Source: Pseudisothecium myosuroides
Lineage: Eukaryota > Streptophyta > Bryopsida > Hypnales > Lembophyllaceae
DNA length: 64,000 nt
Direction of reading: 5' to 3'
Assembly (NCBI GenBank): GCA_951799445.1
Contig: OX637291.1
Span: forward strand, 8,992,501-9,056,500
Below, piece after piece: positions 30,780-42,295 of the stretch (position 1 is its first letter; each line of letters begins with the position of its first letter). Both the position numbers and the translations under genes were made by a program. A model generated the notes under the pieces. That model did no database searches. It had not been told where the DNA came from and saw only the letters and a program-made list of their open reading frames with translations.

Positions 30780-31537
30780 CACCTCATGAAAAGTGGTGAT
30801 TTTCGTGGGTTGAATGGATTTAATTTCAAAGAGCCAAAATTACATACCGATTCTTGGTGTCAACTGGTTTGCCCAAGAGTGGTCAGATATGGCAGGGATA
30901 CTGTTCGAAAGTGTCACTTAGTATTTTAGGTAGTTTTGTGAAAGATATGCTTAGACTAACTTTGGATTCAGGAGAAGGCAGCAGTCGGGAAGAGTGGTGA
31001 ACTGACGATGCGAACTAGCAACAAATTGTTCAGGATCCAGAGTCCTGGTAATGTGATAATTATACAAGGGGTTGTATGTCTGAACCTCTTTTGGAGCTGC
31101 AATACAAAGTCACTGACGCACTGTTGGCATAATGGGGCTTTTGGAATAATAATCTGATTTGGATTAATAATCTGATTTGGATTTTGGAATTTAGCATGTG
31201 CATGAATTTTTTCAGTCATAGCTAGGAAGTAAGCTTACTGTGCATGTGGGTTCCCAAATTGGATTCTGGTTTAAGATGATATTTTTTAAATTGTAAAATT
31301 TGACTACAGTACTGGAGAACGGGCCTACAAGGCAAGTATATATTTTATTAGAGTTTTTTTGTGAATTCTGCATGGAGTGATGTGAGGAAGAAGTGTTCAC
31401 TTGGGGAGTTCAGTTTTCCAGTCATTCACCAGAGATGGTCGGTATCAACCTGCAATCAATTGCCTTACCTTCAATGTGATCAATAATCGACTAATCATGC
31501 TTTAGGAGATACTTCTAAACTTGTATGAGGACCAATG
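30780..31537. other. 3' flank of ankyrin/PGG copy 1 and intergenic DNA
   Basis: The first part probably includes the 3' UTR. The only structure seen is a direct duplication of TAATCTGATTTGGATT at about 31147-31180. No other gene is supported. Confidence 0.4.
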
Positions 31538-31818
31538 TTTTTTTTTCATTTTCCATGAAGTGGCGAAGTGGCGATATTAAATGTTACGGTGGTGCTCCAA
31601 GTTTCAACATTCATCCACGTCACTGGATAGAAAATGTGATACTACGTATCTATAATTTTATTTTCATTCATAATGTGGCAATTTCATCCAAGATTTTTCT
31701 TGAACTTGAAGTTTTTTGGCGATTCATCCAAAATTTTACTAAAAATTTCCTATAGGCTTGGTGCTAGGTCAAAAATTTTGGTGCAATTTTGCACCAAATC
31801 GCCAAAAAAAAAACACTG
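31538..31818. mobile_element. Dispersed MITE-like repeat (copy 1) with T-run/A-run ends
   Basis: The segment from ATGTTTTTTTTTCATTTTCC to TTGCACCAAATCGCCAAAAA aligns throughout with 44604-44883. Shared blocks include GTGGCGATATTAAATGTTA, TTTCAACATTCATCCAC and GGTGCAAT.TGGCACCA-like sequence near the right end. In the second location the repeat interrupts an ankyrin pseudogene, which shows it is mobile. Confidence 0.7.
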
Positions 31819-31837
31819 GCAAGCTTGGCCTTACCTA

Positions 31838-32167
31838 TAAGGTAGGAGGTCCATAATCGCTCATTTAAGAGTTGAAATTGAATTTTGTGAAGGTGAAACG
31901 TCTTGAAATATTTTTTGGTAAATTTTCCTTGAAAGACAAGTGGAATTGGCATCAAATTCAAGTTGTTTCATATTTTTTGAAGCTTTTTGGAATTAGTTAT
32001 GAAATTTTGAAGTTAAAATGGCATGCGGCTCTAAAATTGCCCACTTCCTAAAATGTGCAGTGTTTGTACATTGTTGTAGGCTACAAAAAAGCAACATATA
32101 CAAGGAGTATACATTTAGGGAGGTGGATGATTTTAGAACCTAACCGCTCTTAGAACCTCCTACCTTA
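31838..32167. mobile_element. TAAGGTAGGAGG MITE, copy 1
   Basis: The ends are TAAGGTAGGAGGTCC and the inverse of GAACCTCCTACCTTA. The 330-bp interior aligns with 33323-33643, including GGTGAAACGTCTTGAAATA, TTTTCCTTGAAAGA and TTTCATATTTTTTG. Confidence 0.8.
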
Positions 32168-33322
32168 TGAGGCTCTTTTGAACTTGCTACTTCTTCAAAC
32201 AATTGTGTTGACGATGGATTTGAATTGGTGAATACTTAGGCGCTATAAAAATTTGTTCATGAAGTGGGCTAGGTTTCTTTGTTGTGGGTATATAGGTTGG
32301 AAGCAAATATTTCTAGAATCCTATTGTTGCCACCAACCTTTAAATCATCACGAATGACAAGTTGGCAGCATTCACAAACAATGCTCAAATATGATACTTT
32401 CCGCATGGATTTTGGATGCTTGAACAATAATGCCTAAGCTGAAGATTTTGCATACATCTAGGGGATGGGTTATTAGTTCTTGAATGCATGTATCACTGAC
32501 ACAAAGACTAAAAATACAATTAATCCCTTAAGACAAAGGTTTTTGGAGGTTTTGAGAGAGACTTAAAAAAATAATATATTACAAGGTATTGAATACTTTA
32601 AAAGGAAAGTTGTAAATCAAGTGAATTATGTTGTCACCAAAGTTAACATTTGATTCAATCTAAAATGATCAAAATATGTTTTAGAGTTGTTTTGAACCTT
32701 CTGACCCTAACAGCCTAGTCCAAGATGATCCAAAAACATTTTGGATTTGTTTAGAGCTTAGTCTAAGATAAATCCAAAACATTAGACCAAGGCACATTTT
32801 CACACTACAGGTGCTTCAATGGCTATGTATCAAAGACTGCATTTTTTATACACACTGAATACATAGAAAAATTCATATTTCAATGATCATTTTGAAACAA
32901 GTTTTGAATTTTTTTTATAAAATAAAGATCATATAAATTGACTTTAAACATTATAATCTTCTAATCCAAATGTGATATTCTTGTATTTTCTTGTCTAAAG
33001 TGATCTATAACATGTATAGTTTAAGATTGTACAATTATAATTTTTAAAATTTAGTAAAGCATATCAAAACTTTTTGTTGTGGTTAAAACCCGGATTTGAA
33101 CAAATTCCAAGAGGCTGAAAATGGCCTTGAGAACTTATTGAAGCCAGCTTAAAAACTCTACTCTAAGGAACTATATCTGGGATGAAATCTAATGTTTCTT
33201 TTTCTAGCAAAATTTCACCTCCTTTGACAAATGGAGCTAATAAACTATTGTCCCTCCACATTCTATTCAATGACATACTACCAAAGATAGTAGAGCTCGC
33301 AAAATTTCTCTAGAAAAAGAAA
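32168..33322. other. AT-rich intergenic stretch
   Basis: No gene or clear inverted-repeat element is recognised here. Confidence 0.5.
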
Positions 33323-33643
33323 TAAGGTAGGAGGTCCAGAAATGGAGAATCTAAGCGCTGAAACTGAATTTTGGGGAGGTAAAACATCTTGAAATAATTC
33401 TTCAATAAATTTTCCTTGAAAGAAAAGTGGAATTGAAATCTAATCCTGGAAGTCGTTTCATATTTTTTGGACCTTTGTGGAATTAGTTACAAATTTTTGA
33501 AGTTTGAAAAAAGTGGTCATTTGTGGTCATCAAAATGGACCACCTCCTGAAATGTGCATAGATGGTACATTGAAGAAAGCAAAATGTACCTCTGAGTCAT
33601 GTTCCAATTTAATGCCCGCTCCGTTTTACAGCCTCCTACCTTA
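33323..33643. mobile_element. TAAGGTAGGAGG MITE, copy 2
   Basis: The ends are TAAGGTAGGAGGTCC and the inverse of GCCTCCTACCTTA. Length and interior match copy 1 at 31838-32167 in the same orientation. Confidence 0.8.
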
Positions 33644-33899
33644 GTGATGATGAGATCGTGACCAACAGTTCAAATTTGCTCTCAATACAAAAATCATTGG
33701 AAATATGTTGAATACTGTACCCAGCTACCTAGATCAGCATTCTTTCTTGAATGATTGATTAATTTGTCAAAAATTAAGAATATTCTATGGATATTTTACA
33801 ATATTTTTTTTTTTCCATATAAGACAATATCCTTGTCAACCAGAACAAGATGATACTTTTTTGCTTATTTTTTGGCCATAAATTTTAATTTAAACCTCA

Positions 33900-34375
33900 T
33901 AAGGCGCATCCTTGAAAGTCAATTAAAAATCCTTTTGCCGGAGACTAAGTCTCTCAGTTCAATGTACTGTTTCCCCTTGCAATGGAAATTGTCCGTTTGT
34001 TTAAAAAAAAAAAAAAAAAAGTCGATCTGCGACGCTGGAACCTGGTCCCGCCTAAGATGGGGCGTTTCAATTGATATTTCGGTTGTGTTTAGTTCGTTCT
34101 TAGCTGAAAATAGACAAAATGATAAAAAAAAAAAAAAAAAAAAAAAAGGGTATAATGGTGTGAAAATTTGGTCTCTGTGTGAGCTCGCCAGGGAGTCCCT
34201 CCTCTGGTTCTCTGTATTATTTCCTCTTTCAATGGAAATGGTCCATGTGTTTCAAGAAAAAAAAAAAAAAAAGTCGATCTGCGACTGCTGCGATGGACCC
34301 TCACTCAACCATGAGCGATGGTTTCTGCTGGTGGCCCTTGTATTTCTCATTTCGCCTTCTCGATTGCTAGTGCAT
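33900..34375 (+). mobile_element. Oligo(A)-tailed retroelement-like segments (LINE/SINE 3' ends?)
   Basis: Two related segments end in long A runs: CCTTGCAATGGAAATTGTCC...TTTAAAAA at about 33975-34020 and CTTTCAATGGAAATGGTCCA...CAAGAAAAA at about 34228-34272. Each is followed by the same AGTCGATCTGCGAC, so the unit is repeated in tandem. A further A run lies at about 34123-34146. A similar TAATGCAATGGTATTTTCC...AAAAAA segment occurs near 60090-60120. A-tails after a shared 3' sequence suggest non-LTR retrotransposon or SINE tails; no reverse transcriptase is present. The 168-codon open frame here is an artefact rich in poly-Lys. Confidence 0.45.
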
Positions 34376-34577
34376 TAGTCTTCAATAAGGGTTCGTCAAC
34401 AGACAAATTTGTTAGAGCGTTTGTGCTTATATTTACTTCAGTTTCTGTTTGTTTTGTTGCCTTTTTTATACACACTGGGATGAATTGAATAAGAGGACTA
34501 CATGGAGATATTTCTTGATTGATTCTTATTTCCTTTCCTCTGGCACGGACTTCTATTTTAAATGGAAGACCTGTTAC

Positions 34578-35514
34578 TTAACCCCTAAAGGACCAAGGCC
34601 TTTTTTCTGCCAAAAAACACTCAAAACTGCCATTGCTATAGCAAAAAGTAAAAAAAATTGAAAATTGTTTTTTTTCACATCTAACCGTAGGATCTTACAC
34701 CTAACTAGTATGGAAGTGTGTGTAAAAAATTTCAGAAATTTTGACCGCACAGATTGCAAGATATCTGCGTTTAAAGTGGGAAAAACAAGTTTTTCAGCAC
34801 ATTGCGGGACTAGATTTTTTGACTTTGAACATTTTTAAATTAAAATTTTTGCACTTCAGCGTTTTGAGCTTTAAATCTTTATAGTGGAGAATTGAGTTGA
34901 GAGTCTAGGAAAAAAAAAATATTCAAAAAAACTTAATTATCATTCTTAAAAAATTGTTAAGTAGAAGTAGGTATGAGATAGAAGGAAAATCTAAAATATT
35001 CATATATTTTAGATGGAATTAAAATGCACTAATCCCAATGGTGAGATTGTTCTAAAAAGTAAATCAGATTATGCAAAAAAAAGAAAACTTGAAAAATTTG
35101 AAAAATTGCATTCAGAAATGAATCCTACAAGTTATTTTTTTCAAAAAGATGCTCTAACTGCCCAAAAAACAAGAATGTCCATAACTCTCTCATAACATAT
35201 CCAAATGAAATGAATCAAAGCTTTCCAGATAGGCAAAAATATAATCTATGAGAAAAAAGATACTAAAAAAAAATTCAAATTTTCGTCCATTTTTTTTTGA
35301 TGCCCAGGCTGCCCGCCGTCCCCTGTTTTGAGCTTATTTGGTCATAACTTTTGTTCCCGGGCACCGATTGTGAAAAAATTATATTCCCACAAAGCTTATC
35401 AGTTTTTCTATCTCCAAAAAAAGTTTCAAAAAATCAGGAGAAAATTTCAGCCTGTAGGTACCTGCCCGAAAACGCATTTGTCCCCCAAAGGGACAACGGT
35501 CCTTTAGGGGTTAA
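34578..35514 (-). mobile_element. TTAA-type MITE, family P, copy E
   Basis: A 937-bp element starts TTAACCCCTAAAGGACCAAG and ends GGTCCTTTAGGGGTTAA. It is colinear with copies C and J over the whole length (GTAGGATCTTACACCTAACT, TCAGCACATTGCGGGACTAG). Both TTAA flanks are intact. Confidence 0.85.
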
Positions 35515-35625
35515 TTTTCAAAGGAAAGAAAATAGAGAAATAAGGGACTACAGTCTTATGTTTGCACTTTGAAAGATTTGATGAGGTGCACGAGGTGCAA
35601 TTGAGGAATTTTGATCAAGCTTCCA

Positions 35626-35855
35626 TTAACCCTGTAAGGACGCGGGGGGTGACCCTGGAAATCATGCATTGTATAACCGTGAGAGTCATTGGAATAAAAA
35701 AATCCGAAAGTACTCATTGGAAGTCAAGCTACTGTAGATGTTCTCCACTTTCCACAAAAAACTCCAAGGATGAATAGTTGTAGTTCTGTCCTACATTGGA
35801 GAATCCCTTGTCATTCATCGGACACTTATGGTCCGCGGCGTCCTTACTGGGTTAA
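35626..35855. mobile_element. Short TTAA-type MITE, family T-like, 230 bp
   Basis: The ends are TTAACCCTGTAAGGACGC and the inverse of GCGTCCTTACTGGGTTAA, an inverted match with a single-base offset. It is the smallest TTAA element seen, together with 60927-61159. Confidence 0.75.
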
Positions 35856-36280
35856 CGTCTATATGACAAAAGATCCCTGGTATGAAATGGGATAATTCAA
35901 TTTTATCACATTGTGAAATTTATAATGCAGCTGAGATCATTTTTCATGTTACTAGTTAGTGAAGAGCATTTCACGGGTTGGTCAAATTATAATCCAATTG
36001 AACCAAAATAGTCTACAAATGACATCCAAATTGGCTCATTTAAACATGAGGCCAAAACTTGATGTCTTGGTTTTCTAGGGGTGCTACACTAGCTGGCTCA
36101 CAGGATTTCTTTTTGTGAACCTTCTTGCTGTGACCTGGTGTGGACATGTTGCAATATGCCGCTTACCCCCTGTTCCTTACTGTTCACTCTTACTTCTCCT
36201 GGTGACTCAACCCTTTAGCTGTTAAGACAAAGACATACAAGCAGTATTTCGACATTACTATTGATACCTTGCTCTTACAA
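35856..36280. other. Intergenic stretch
   Basis: No gene, inverted repeat or known element is recognised here. Confidence 0.45.
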
Positions 36281-37177
36281 TTAACCCTTAAAGGAGGTTG
36301 GGTTTTTCTATACTAGTGTATTCTGGGGGGCATTCAGAAGGGCCACCATGTACAGAATGAGTTTCGTACTAGAAGGAAATGGCTTTTTGAGCCATGATTT
36401 TTGCAAGTGTGAGCTTGAAAAGAGTGCAGCACATTGGTGTTGTAAGAACATGGTTTCTCAATGCCATTAATTTCTGAAAAATCCTCAACTGCAATGAGCT
36501 TCATCAGTATATTCATGAAGTGTACAAGGCCTGGTGAGGATGGAAGGACTGCTTACTGACAACTCTGGAGAGGACAAAAGGACTGCTCTGGACAACGATG
36601 TACACCAATCTGCAAGTTTGCGGGTCATGGCAACCGGTGGCACCTGTTCATTTCTTCAGGTGAAACTACTTCATGCAGATGAGTGTCACAAATTTGGCGC
36701 CTAGAATCTCTAAAAATTGGGATGGTATTGATCTGAGGCTCAGGTGGGCATCTGGAAATTGAAGTGTGAATTTCTAGAGATTCTGCCATTTTAACGAATA
36801 TGAAGATCTTTATGTTTCATAGGACACCCATGACTCTGGTGCTGGTGGCAGAGACACATTTGTGAGTCTTGTGACTGAACATGTAGCTAGCGTTTGAACA
36901 ATCAATCCCCAGTACCAATTGGTAGCTAAAACGTGTAATTAAAACACTATTTTCAAGGAGGTCCTTCATTCACAAGTGAAATTCAACCTGTTGCTTATGC
37001 CAAAAATCCTGAATACTGCTGTTATCAGAATACTGCATCACGAGCGTAGCAGAACAATACTTCGCTAAGTAACTTTCCTCAGAATCCTTACTTTAGCAAT
37101 ACCTCAATATCAGGAAATCCAGGTAACACTCATAACGGAATGCAATGATCGACTTCAGACCGCCAAAAAACACTTCA

Positions 37178-37740
37178 TTATATAAAAAATGCATGCCCAG
37201 AAAAAATGTAACTCAATAATCTACGAATTGCCGAACCATCTTTGCTCCTAAAGCTGATGATCAGTTCCACATACTCCGCCAACGCCACTTGCGATGAGCC
37301 TCCTTTTGCAGCAGCCTTTGTGGCAACCATCTGCCAATTCCAAGCATACCTCCGAATCTCGGACACCTCTAGATCCTCTGTCTCATTGACATCTCACATG
37401 ATCTTCTTCACCTTGTAAGCAATTTTTCCCTTTAAAACAACTGCACTTCCATCTTCCACAATGCTCTGTCGAATCGGAGCTCCAGTCCAAATTTCCAAAC
37501 GCTCGTCACGTAATGCAAGTTCATGTTCTGATTGGAGAATTGAGGCCACCCCAGCATCGGCACACCACTGGAGATGCTCTCGAGCCCAATTTCCCAAATG
37601 CTTGTCACGCAATGCAAGTTCGTGTTCTGGTCGGAGATTTGAGGCCACCCCAACATCGGCACACCACTAGTTGGAAATGCTCTCGACGGTGGAGCTCCAC
37701 TCGCGTGCGTCAGAAATGCTCCAAATGCACCCAAAATCAA
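37178..37740 (-). pseudogene. Gene-like region inside the family U element
   Basis: Minus-strand frames give balanced peptides: SEIRRYAWNWQMVATKAAAK near 37300, and further 5' a repeated SGVPMLGWPQ(I/F)S(D/N)QN unit from the 105-bp duplication. I recognise no family. Stops separate the pieces, so this may be a captured, decayed host gene fragment or a degenerate element gene. Confidence 0.3.
37510..37680. repeat. ~105-bp direct duplication
   Basis: The block from AATGCAAGTTCATGTTCTGA through GGCACACCACTGG is followed directly by a second copy starting AATGCAAGTTCGTGTTCTGG and ending GGCACACCACTAG, with few differences. It lies in the family U element. Confidence 0.8.
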
Positions 37741-38125
37741 GCGCAGAGAGCAGATTCAACTAATCGACATTGTTGAATTCACGTTCCGATTCTTACCATT
37801 CATAAAAAGCTTAATCGCAAGTTCATTCACCGCCTCAAGCAGTCAAGCAGTCAGTGAAGGAATACGGTCTCTGACACCACTGCATGAGTACGAAATACAA
37901 CATGCGAAGGCTTGTATGTTGGAATACGTATAATGCACCACTTGCACAGGCTCAAAATCTATATTATGGCTTGGAATAATTCCCCAAAAATCTTGTAATT
38001 TTCTTTGAGTCCATGCTCAAATATTGTCCAATCCATAATTCCAAAATACCCTCATCTTCACTCATGAAATCCTCAAATACAACAAACGTAGGCCACTGCT
38101 GGCTCCAACCTCGTTTAAGGGTTAA

Positions 38126-39273
38126 GCAGGCATGACAAGCAGTTAAGCTTCTGGTTTTCCTTCCCTGACATGTCCTTGTGATTAAAATAAGTGAAAATAT
38201 GACGGCGATTTGGGAGCATGTGCCTTAACTCTCCAAACTCAAGGCTGAGTAAGTATGTTGATAAGCTACTAAAAGCATCTGCAGTGGTCTCTGGATAAAT
38301 AGTCCCTGTATCGGCAAATGCAGGGGCTGAAAACGAGACCTCCACAGTGACGGGTTGTTTTTTGGCAGGGTCGCCCCAATGCGCTCCACTTTATAGAACC
38401 CTACCTGCAAATTTTTGTTAGAGTTAATTGAAAAGGTGGCAATGGTTGCTGAAATTTTGGAGCAAATTCGTAGATGCTCACGATTCACGAGGTTTGGCAC
38501 GGCTTGGGTATTGGGCACTCTTCATTGCCCGAGAAGTTTTTTCCTTTCCTGCTACGTGAAGACAAAGTCCTCGTCATGATGACCGCACGAATAAGCTTGC
38601 CGGGAGGCTTCGAGTGGCAGGCAAAAAGCCAGAAAATGCCGGTCCCGCGAGGTCCCTTGCCGAGGCCATAGAACTACAGTTGGCCATAACGATCCTATTG
38701 GGGCGTGCATTCAATGACAAATTGCATTTCAAACGGCATAGTGCCGATACAGTCGCTAATGGAGGGACCACTGCAGATGCTGTAAGGTAGTGTGCTCTAA
38801 AAGCGAGCGGCCTCTTCAAATCGATCCTATATTTAGGTATGAAATGGACATTAGGTGGTTCTTAAATGGACCTCTCAAGCCATTGAGAGAATCGAGAGAA
38901 AAGCTTTATTTATTGCAAGAGCCAATCATTGACCTTCATTTACTCAAATCACTTTAGAAGTTGCAAGCGGTCAGATGTTGGAAGACCTAGGGTCACAAAT
39001 AGGTGCCTACAACAGTTTTTTTTTAAAAATTCATAAGTAATTCAAAAATGATTAAAAAAATATGAAACCACTTGTGTAACGTTCCGCATCCATTTTTCTT
39101 TCTCTGAAAAATGATCCAAAAATATTTCTGTTCAGGGAAACCTATGAAAAAGGAAGATCAACCCTTAAATGGTCGCTTTTAGGTCATACTACCTTAGTTG
39201 ATTAACGAGTACCTGCTGCACCACTGCTTGGGGCTGTATTCACTGCTGGATGTTTTAAAACACCAGAACATAC
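38126..39273. other. Intergenic stretch with a GC-richer gene-like segment
   Basis: Between about 38460 and 38790 composition rises and a plus-strand frame reads KPENAGPARSLAEAIELQLA then ITILLGRAFNDKLHF to a TAG at about 38790. There is no start codon or recognisable domain, so it is treated as a possible gene fragment only. At 38950-39196 a diverged relative of the TAAGGTAG-type MITE at 46914-47229 is visible (AAATGGTCGCTTTTAGGTCA then TACTACCTTA). Confidence 0.4.
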
Positions 39274-39861
39274 CTAAGGTAGAAGCACCAGTAGTTGATC
39301 TTTTAAGGAATTTCGAAGTAGATTGTGCGCAGTAAGAGGTGGTGGATATTGTTCCCATATAGGAAGATAGGAAATATGGGGATTACAGAATTTTCATAAT
39401 TTTATTCCCAAAACTGAATTTATAGTGAATTTTGGGAACCAAAAAGTGCATTTCACTAGTAGTCACTAGGGCTTTTTTTTCGCACTGTAGATTAACAGTG
39501 GAGCCCCTCTCTGCCCTCCGTTTGCTGGTCAATATTTGGAGGGAGCCAGGTACAGTGGCGGAAATCTGTCAGAGGAAGTTGGAATCTGGCGAAATTTCGC
39601 CAAAAAAAAAAGCCCTAGTAGCCACTCTCTAAAGTCTTCCAATTCCGATAATTCAAGAACTACTTTCCTGCTCATTACTTCTTACTTTCTTGCTCACTAT
39701 TCCGAAACATGTGTCATAACATTATTATTCCCAACTTTGAAAAGGACCAACAAAATACAATTTGAGCTTCCCTTGGAAATTTGTTTCAGCCTTGGTTGGA
39801 AATATTGTACGCCTACAGGTTGGGCACTGGGCGTAGTTGACAATTGGTGCTTCTACCTTAG
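39274..39861. mobile_element. TAAGGTAGAAGCACC MITE
   Basis: The ends are CTAAGGTAGAAGCACCAGTA and the inverse of CAATTGGTGCTTCTACCTTAG. It is related by its ends to the outer MITE at 17635-24883. It contains another foldback element at 39460-39626. Confidence 0.7.
39460..39626. mobile_element. Small foldback nested in the TAAGGTAGAAGCACC MITE
   Basis: The left arm TAGTCACTAGGGCTTTTTTT and the right arm AAAAAAAGCCCTAGTAGCCA are inverted matches. CGC/GCG continues at the inner edges. It is about 167 bp. Confidence 0.7.
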
Positions 39862-40598
39862 TTTGTCATTTTTTGAGTTGTTCAAAACACACGGCAAACT
39901 ACAAGGGGGTTCTTTTGGTTGTCAAGAAGGTTGCTCAGGCGTTAGGTGACGAAAATGGTGCTTGGTTCCCAGAACAGCGGTGAGCAGGTGCTGGATTACT
40001 GTCATTTTTTTAGCAAAGTCAAGTTAACTTTCAAAACGATTTTGCAGCAGTCTATATGTTTGATTGGAAAAAAAATTGGTGAATAAATGATAACAAATTT
40101 TGGTATCCTACAAACACCTCGTATACATCTAGTGGCATACTAACAGTCTGCTGTTTGGCATGGATACAGGTGAGGGGTACCACCTCTTGAGGATTTTTTT
40201 CAAGAAAATCACTCCAAATGATACTATGGGTGCATGAAGAGTATTTGTTTGCAAATGAGTCTTGCTCACATGTTGCATTCAAATACAAATGACAAGAGAG
40301 TTTATAGGCTTGAAGTTTGTAGGTTCATATGTTTTCTATTCTCAGTTATAAGCTCCCATTCGTTGCTTGAGATACTTGCTAGCCTGGATTGCAATCAAGC
40401 CACACAAATGGCTGGATTAATGTTACCAAGGCCTACACGGTGATATTTACAGAAGGGATTTCTTTGTTTGTGTTTTTTTTAAAGAAAAACTCTCAATTTT
40501 TTTATGTCCGTCCTATGTAAATCAACAGGAGGAGACTCTTCTTATTATTCCCCACTTCTTAGTTATTTTTAGTTTCTGGTTTATTGAGTAATTCGATA

Positions 40599-40834
40599 CA
40601 GTAGAACTTCTCTTAGTGCATAGTGTTGGGACTATGCACTAAGAGAGGTTTATGCATTTGGAGAGGTTCAGTATTGTTCACTACCTAACGTGGCTTCTAA
40701 CTATAGGGCCTCCAACCACATGGCTTTTAACTACAAGGCCTCCAAGCACTGTTGAGCAATAAAGACTTCAAAGTACAATCTCTCTTAGTGCATATTATGC
40801 ACTAATAGAATATGCACTAAGAGAGGTTCTATTG
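40599..40834. mobile_element. Emigrant/pogo-like MITE
   Basis: The left end CAGTAGAACTTCTCTTAGTG and the inverse of the right end, CAATAGAACCTCTCTTAGTG, match for more than 20 bp. TA flanks both sides (40597-40598 and 40835-40836). The CAGTARAACCTC-type end is that of plant Emigrant/Lemi elements of the pogo branch of Tc1/mariner. An internal pair, AGTGCATA/TATGCACT, repeats the end sequence. Confidence 0.8.
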
Positions 40835-40963
40835 TAGAAGGGGAATCTTTGAAACTCCCCATGCCGTGTTTTGTTGCTCGTTGTCGGTTCGGTTGATGAT
40901 GCTGGCCCACATGACGTAGTACAAGGCATGCTGATCAGAACGATTGATACAATAGCTGGTTAC

Positions 40964-41238
40964 TTAAGGTAGGTATCCCAAATCCGCCACTAATTGCTAC
41001 TGTGCCTAATTACTATTATTAGACTGTTCAAATTCTTATATATTCTTATTGACAAGGGAAAGGAGGTTCCAACGCACCAAAGAACGCGACATTTGGATAT
41101 TGTATGCAAAAGTTATGAAGGAACAAAGTTTGGTTCTAAAAGTGTTTCTTTCACAGAGGTACATAACTGATTTTGGAGATGTACACACACTAAAGATGGC
41201 GCTTTAAGGTCAATGGCGCATTTGGGATGCCTACCTTA
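40964..41238. mobile_element. TAAGGTAGGTATCCC MITE
   Basis: The ends are TTAAGGTAGGTATCCCAAAT and the inverse of ATTTGGGATGCCTACCTTA. It is about 275 bp, close to the size of the inner MITE at 17829-24734 once its insertion is removed. Confidence 0.75.
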
Positions 41239-42295
41239 TGAGCCAAGGCTATTTACGATACAATCAAACTCAGTTGGAACAACTGGTATTTTTAACCCAG
41301 TTTTACACTTCAAAAGTAGTATTTGATTCTCATATTGCGGATATTGATACTAGGAAACTGATATTATGGTTCTTCATACTATTTACTCATGTCCTCTTAT
41401 AAACAAGATAATATTTTTGTGTTTCAAAGACAAAAAGATGCATATTATCGATTAAGAGTTGGAAATTTGAAAGGGAGGTGGAATTTACTCTGATTTCAGG
41501 GAAGTATCAAAAAACAATTTTTTAAGATTTAAAAAATTAAAATTAAAAATTAAAAAAATTACTCGTAAAACTCGGTTCCTACGCTACTACCACTGCAGTT
41601 TCAGATGGGCAGGAATAGGGGGAAAATGATTTTTTCAGCAAAAAAAAAGCAAACTTCAGGGTACCTCGGAGGGTTGTGGTGCAGTTTTCCGGAGGCCTGG
41701 AATTTTCTCTAATGTCATGGTCTATTTGCATAATAGGAAAGCATATTCCTACCAAAGGAAATATAAAAATAAATTATTTTGTGTCTTCCACACAAGTGCA
41801 AACAGCACTCCCATTTGTGTGCAATTTTTAAAATACTAAACAATTTTTGAACAATGAAGATGATTCTAAGATCAATCTTTTGGTGAAATCTCATCATTAT
41901 GAACTCTTTCCAAATGGACAATTTTTTAGTTTCTTTAAAAAATTATTTTCCTATTTTTTACAAATTAAAATGTGAAATTACAGCTTAAAGATTTATTTTC
42001 TTGAAGTTTTGCACTTTTCTAGTTCTCCTATTTAGAGAATTTTTCTATGCTTTTCCTTCATAGGGTACCTTCTTCTTAAAGGTGTGTACATAAATTATAT
42101 TTTTTACATTTAAAAAAAATGTTTTTCTAATTATAAAGCCCTCCCGGAAGAAAAAATGAGCACAGTGAAAAACACTACAAAAAATGGAAGGTCTTTCTTG
42201 CAATGACCCCCTAACTTATAGCTTCAAAGCTACTCTACATCTTAAATTAAATGAACTTGTATGTTCAAATCAAAGGATTCAATTTGCAACAATGA
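41239..42295. other. AT-rich intergenic stretch with old repeats
   Basis: The segment at about 41730-42110 is shared, in inverted orientation, with the interior of the MITE at 26405-27137, and directly with 61900-62130 (TTTTTAGTTTCTTT, TTTTTACAAATTAAAA). No gene is supported. Confidence 0.5.

Larger units (their letters stand above)
36281..38125. mobile_element. Larger TTAA-type element, family U, with gene-like interior
   Basis: The left end TTAACCCTTAAAGGAGGTTG and the inverse of the right end, TTAACCCTTAAACGAGGTTG, match for about 21 bp with one mismatch. At 1,845 bp it is the longest TTAA element apart from the nested one. Its interior is GC-richer than that of the other families and contains a ~105-bp direct duplication at 37510-37680. 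No piggyBac-type transposase is visible. Confidence 0.7.

Noticed and set aside
33872..34378. 168-codon plus-strand frame
   Set aside because: It crosses three oligo(A) runs read as poly-Lys and uses a non-ATG start. It is better explained as retroelement-like tails.
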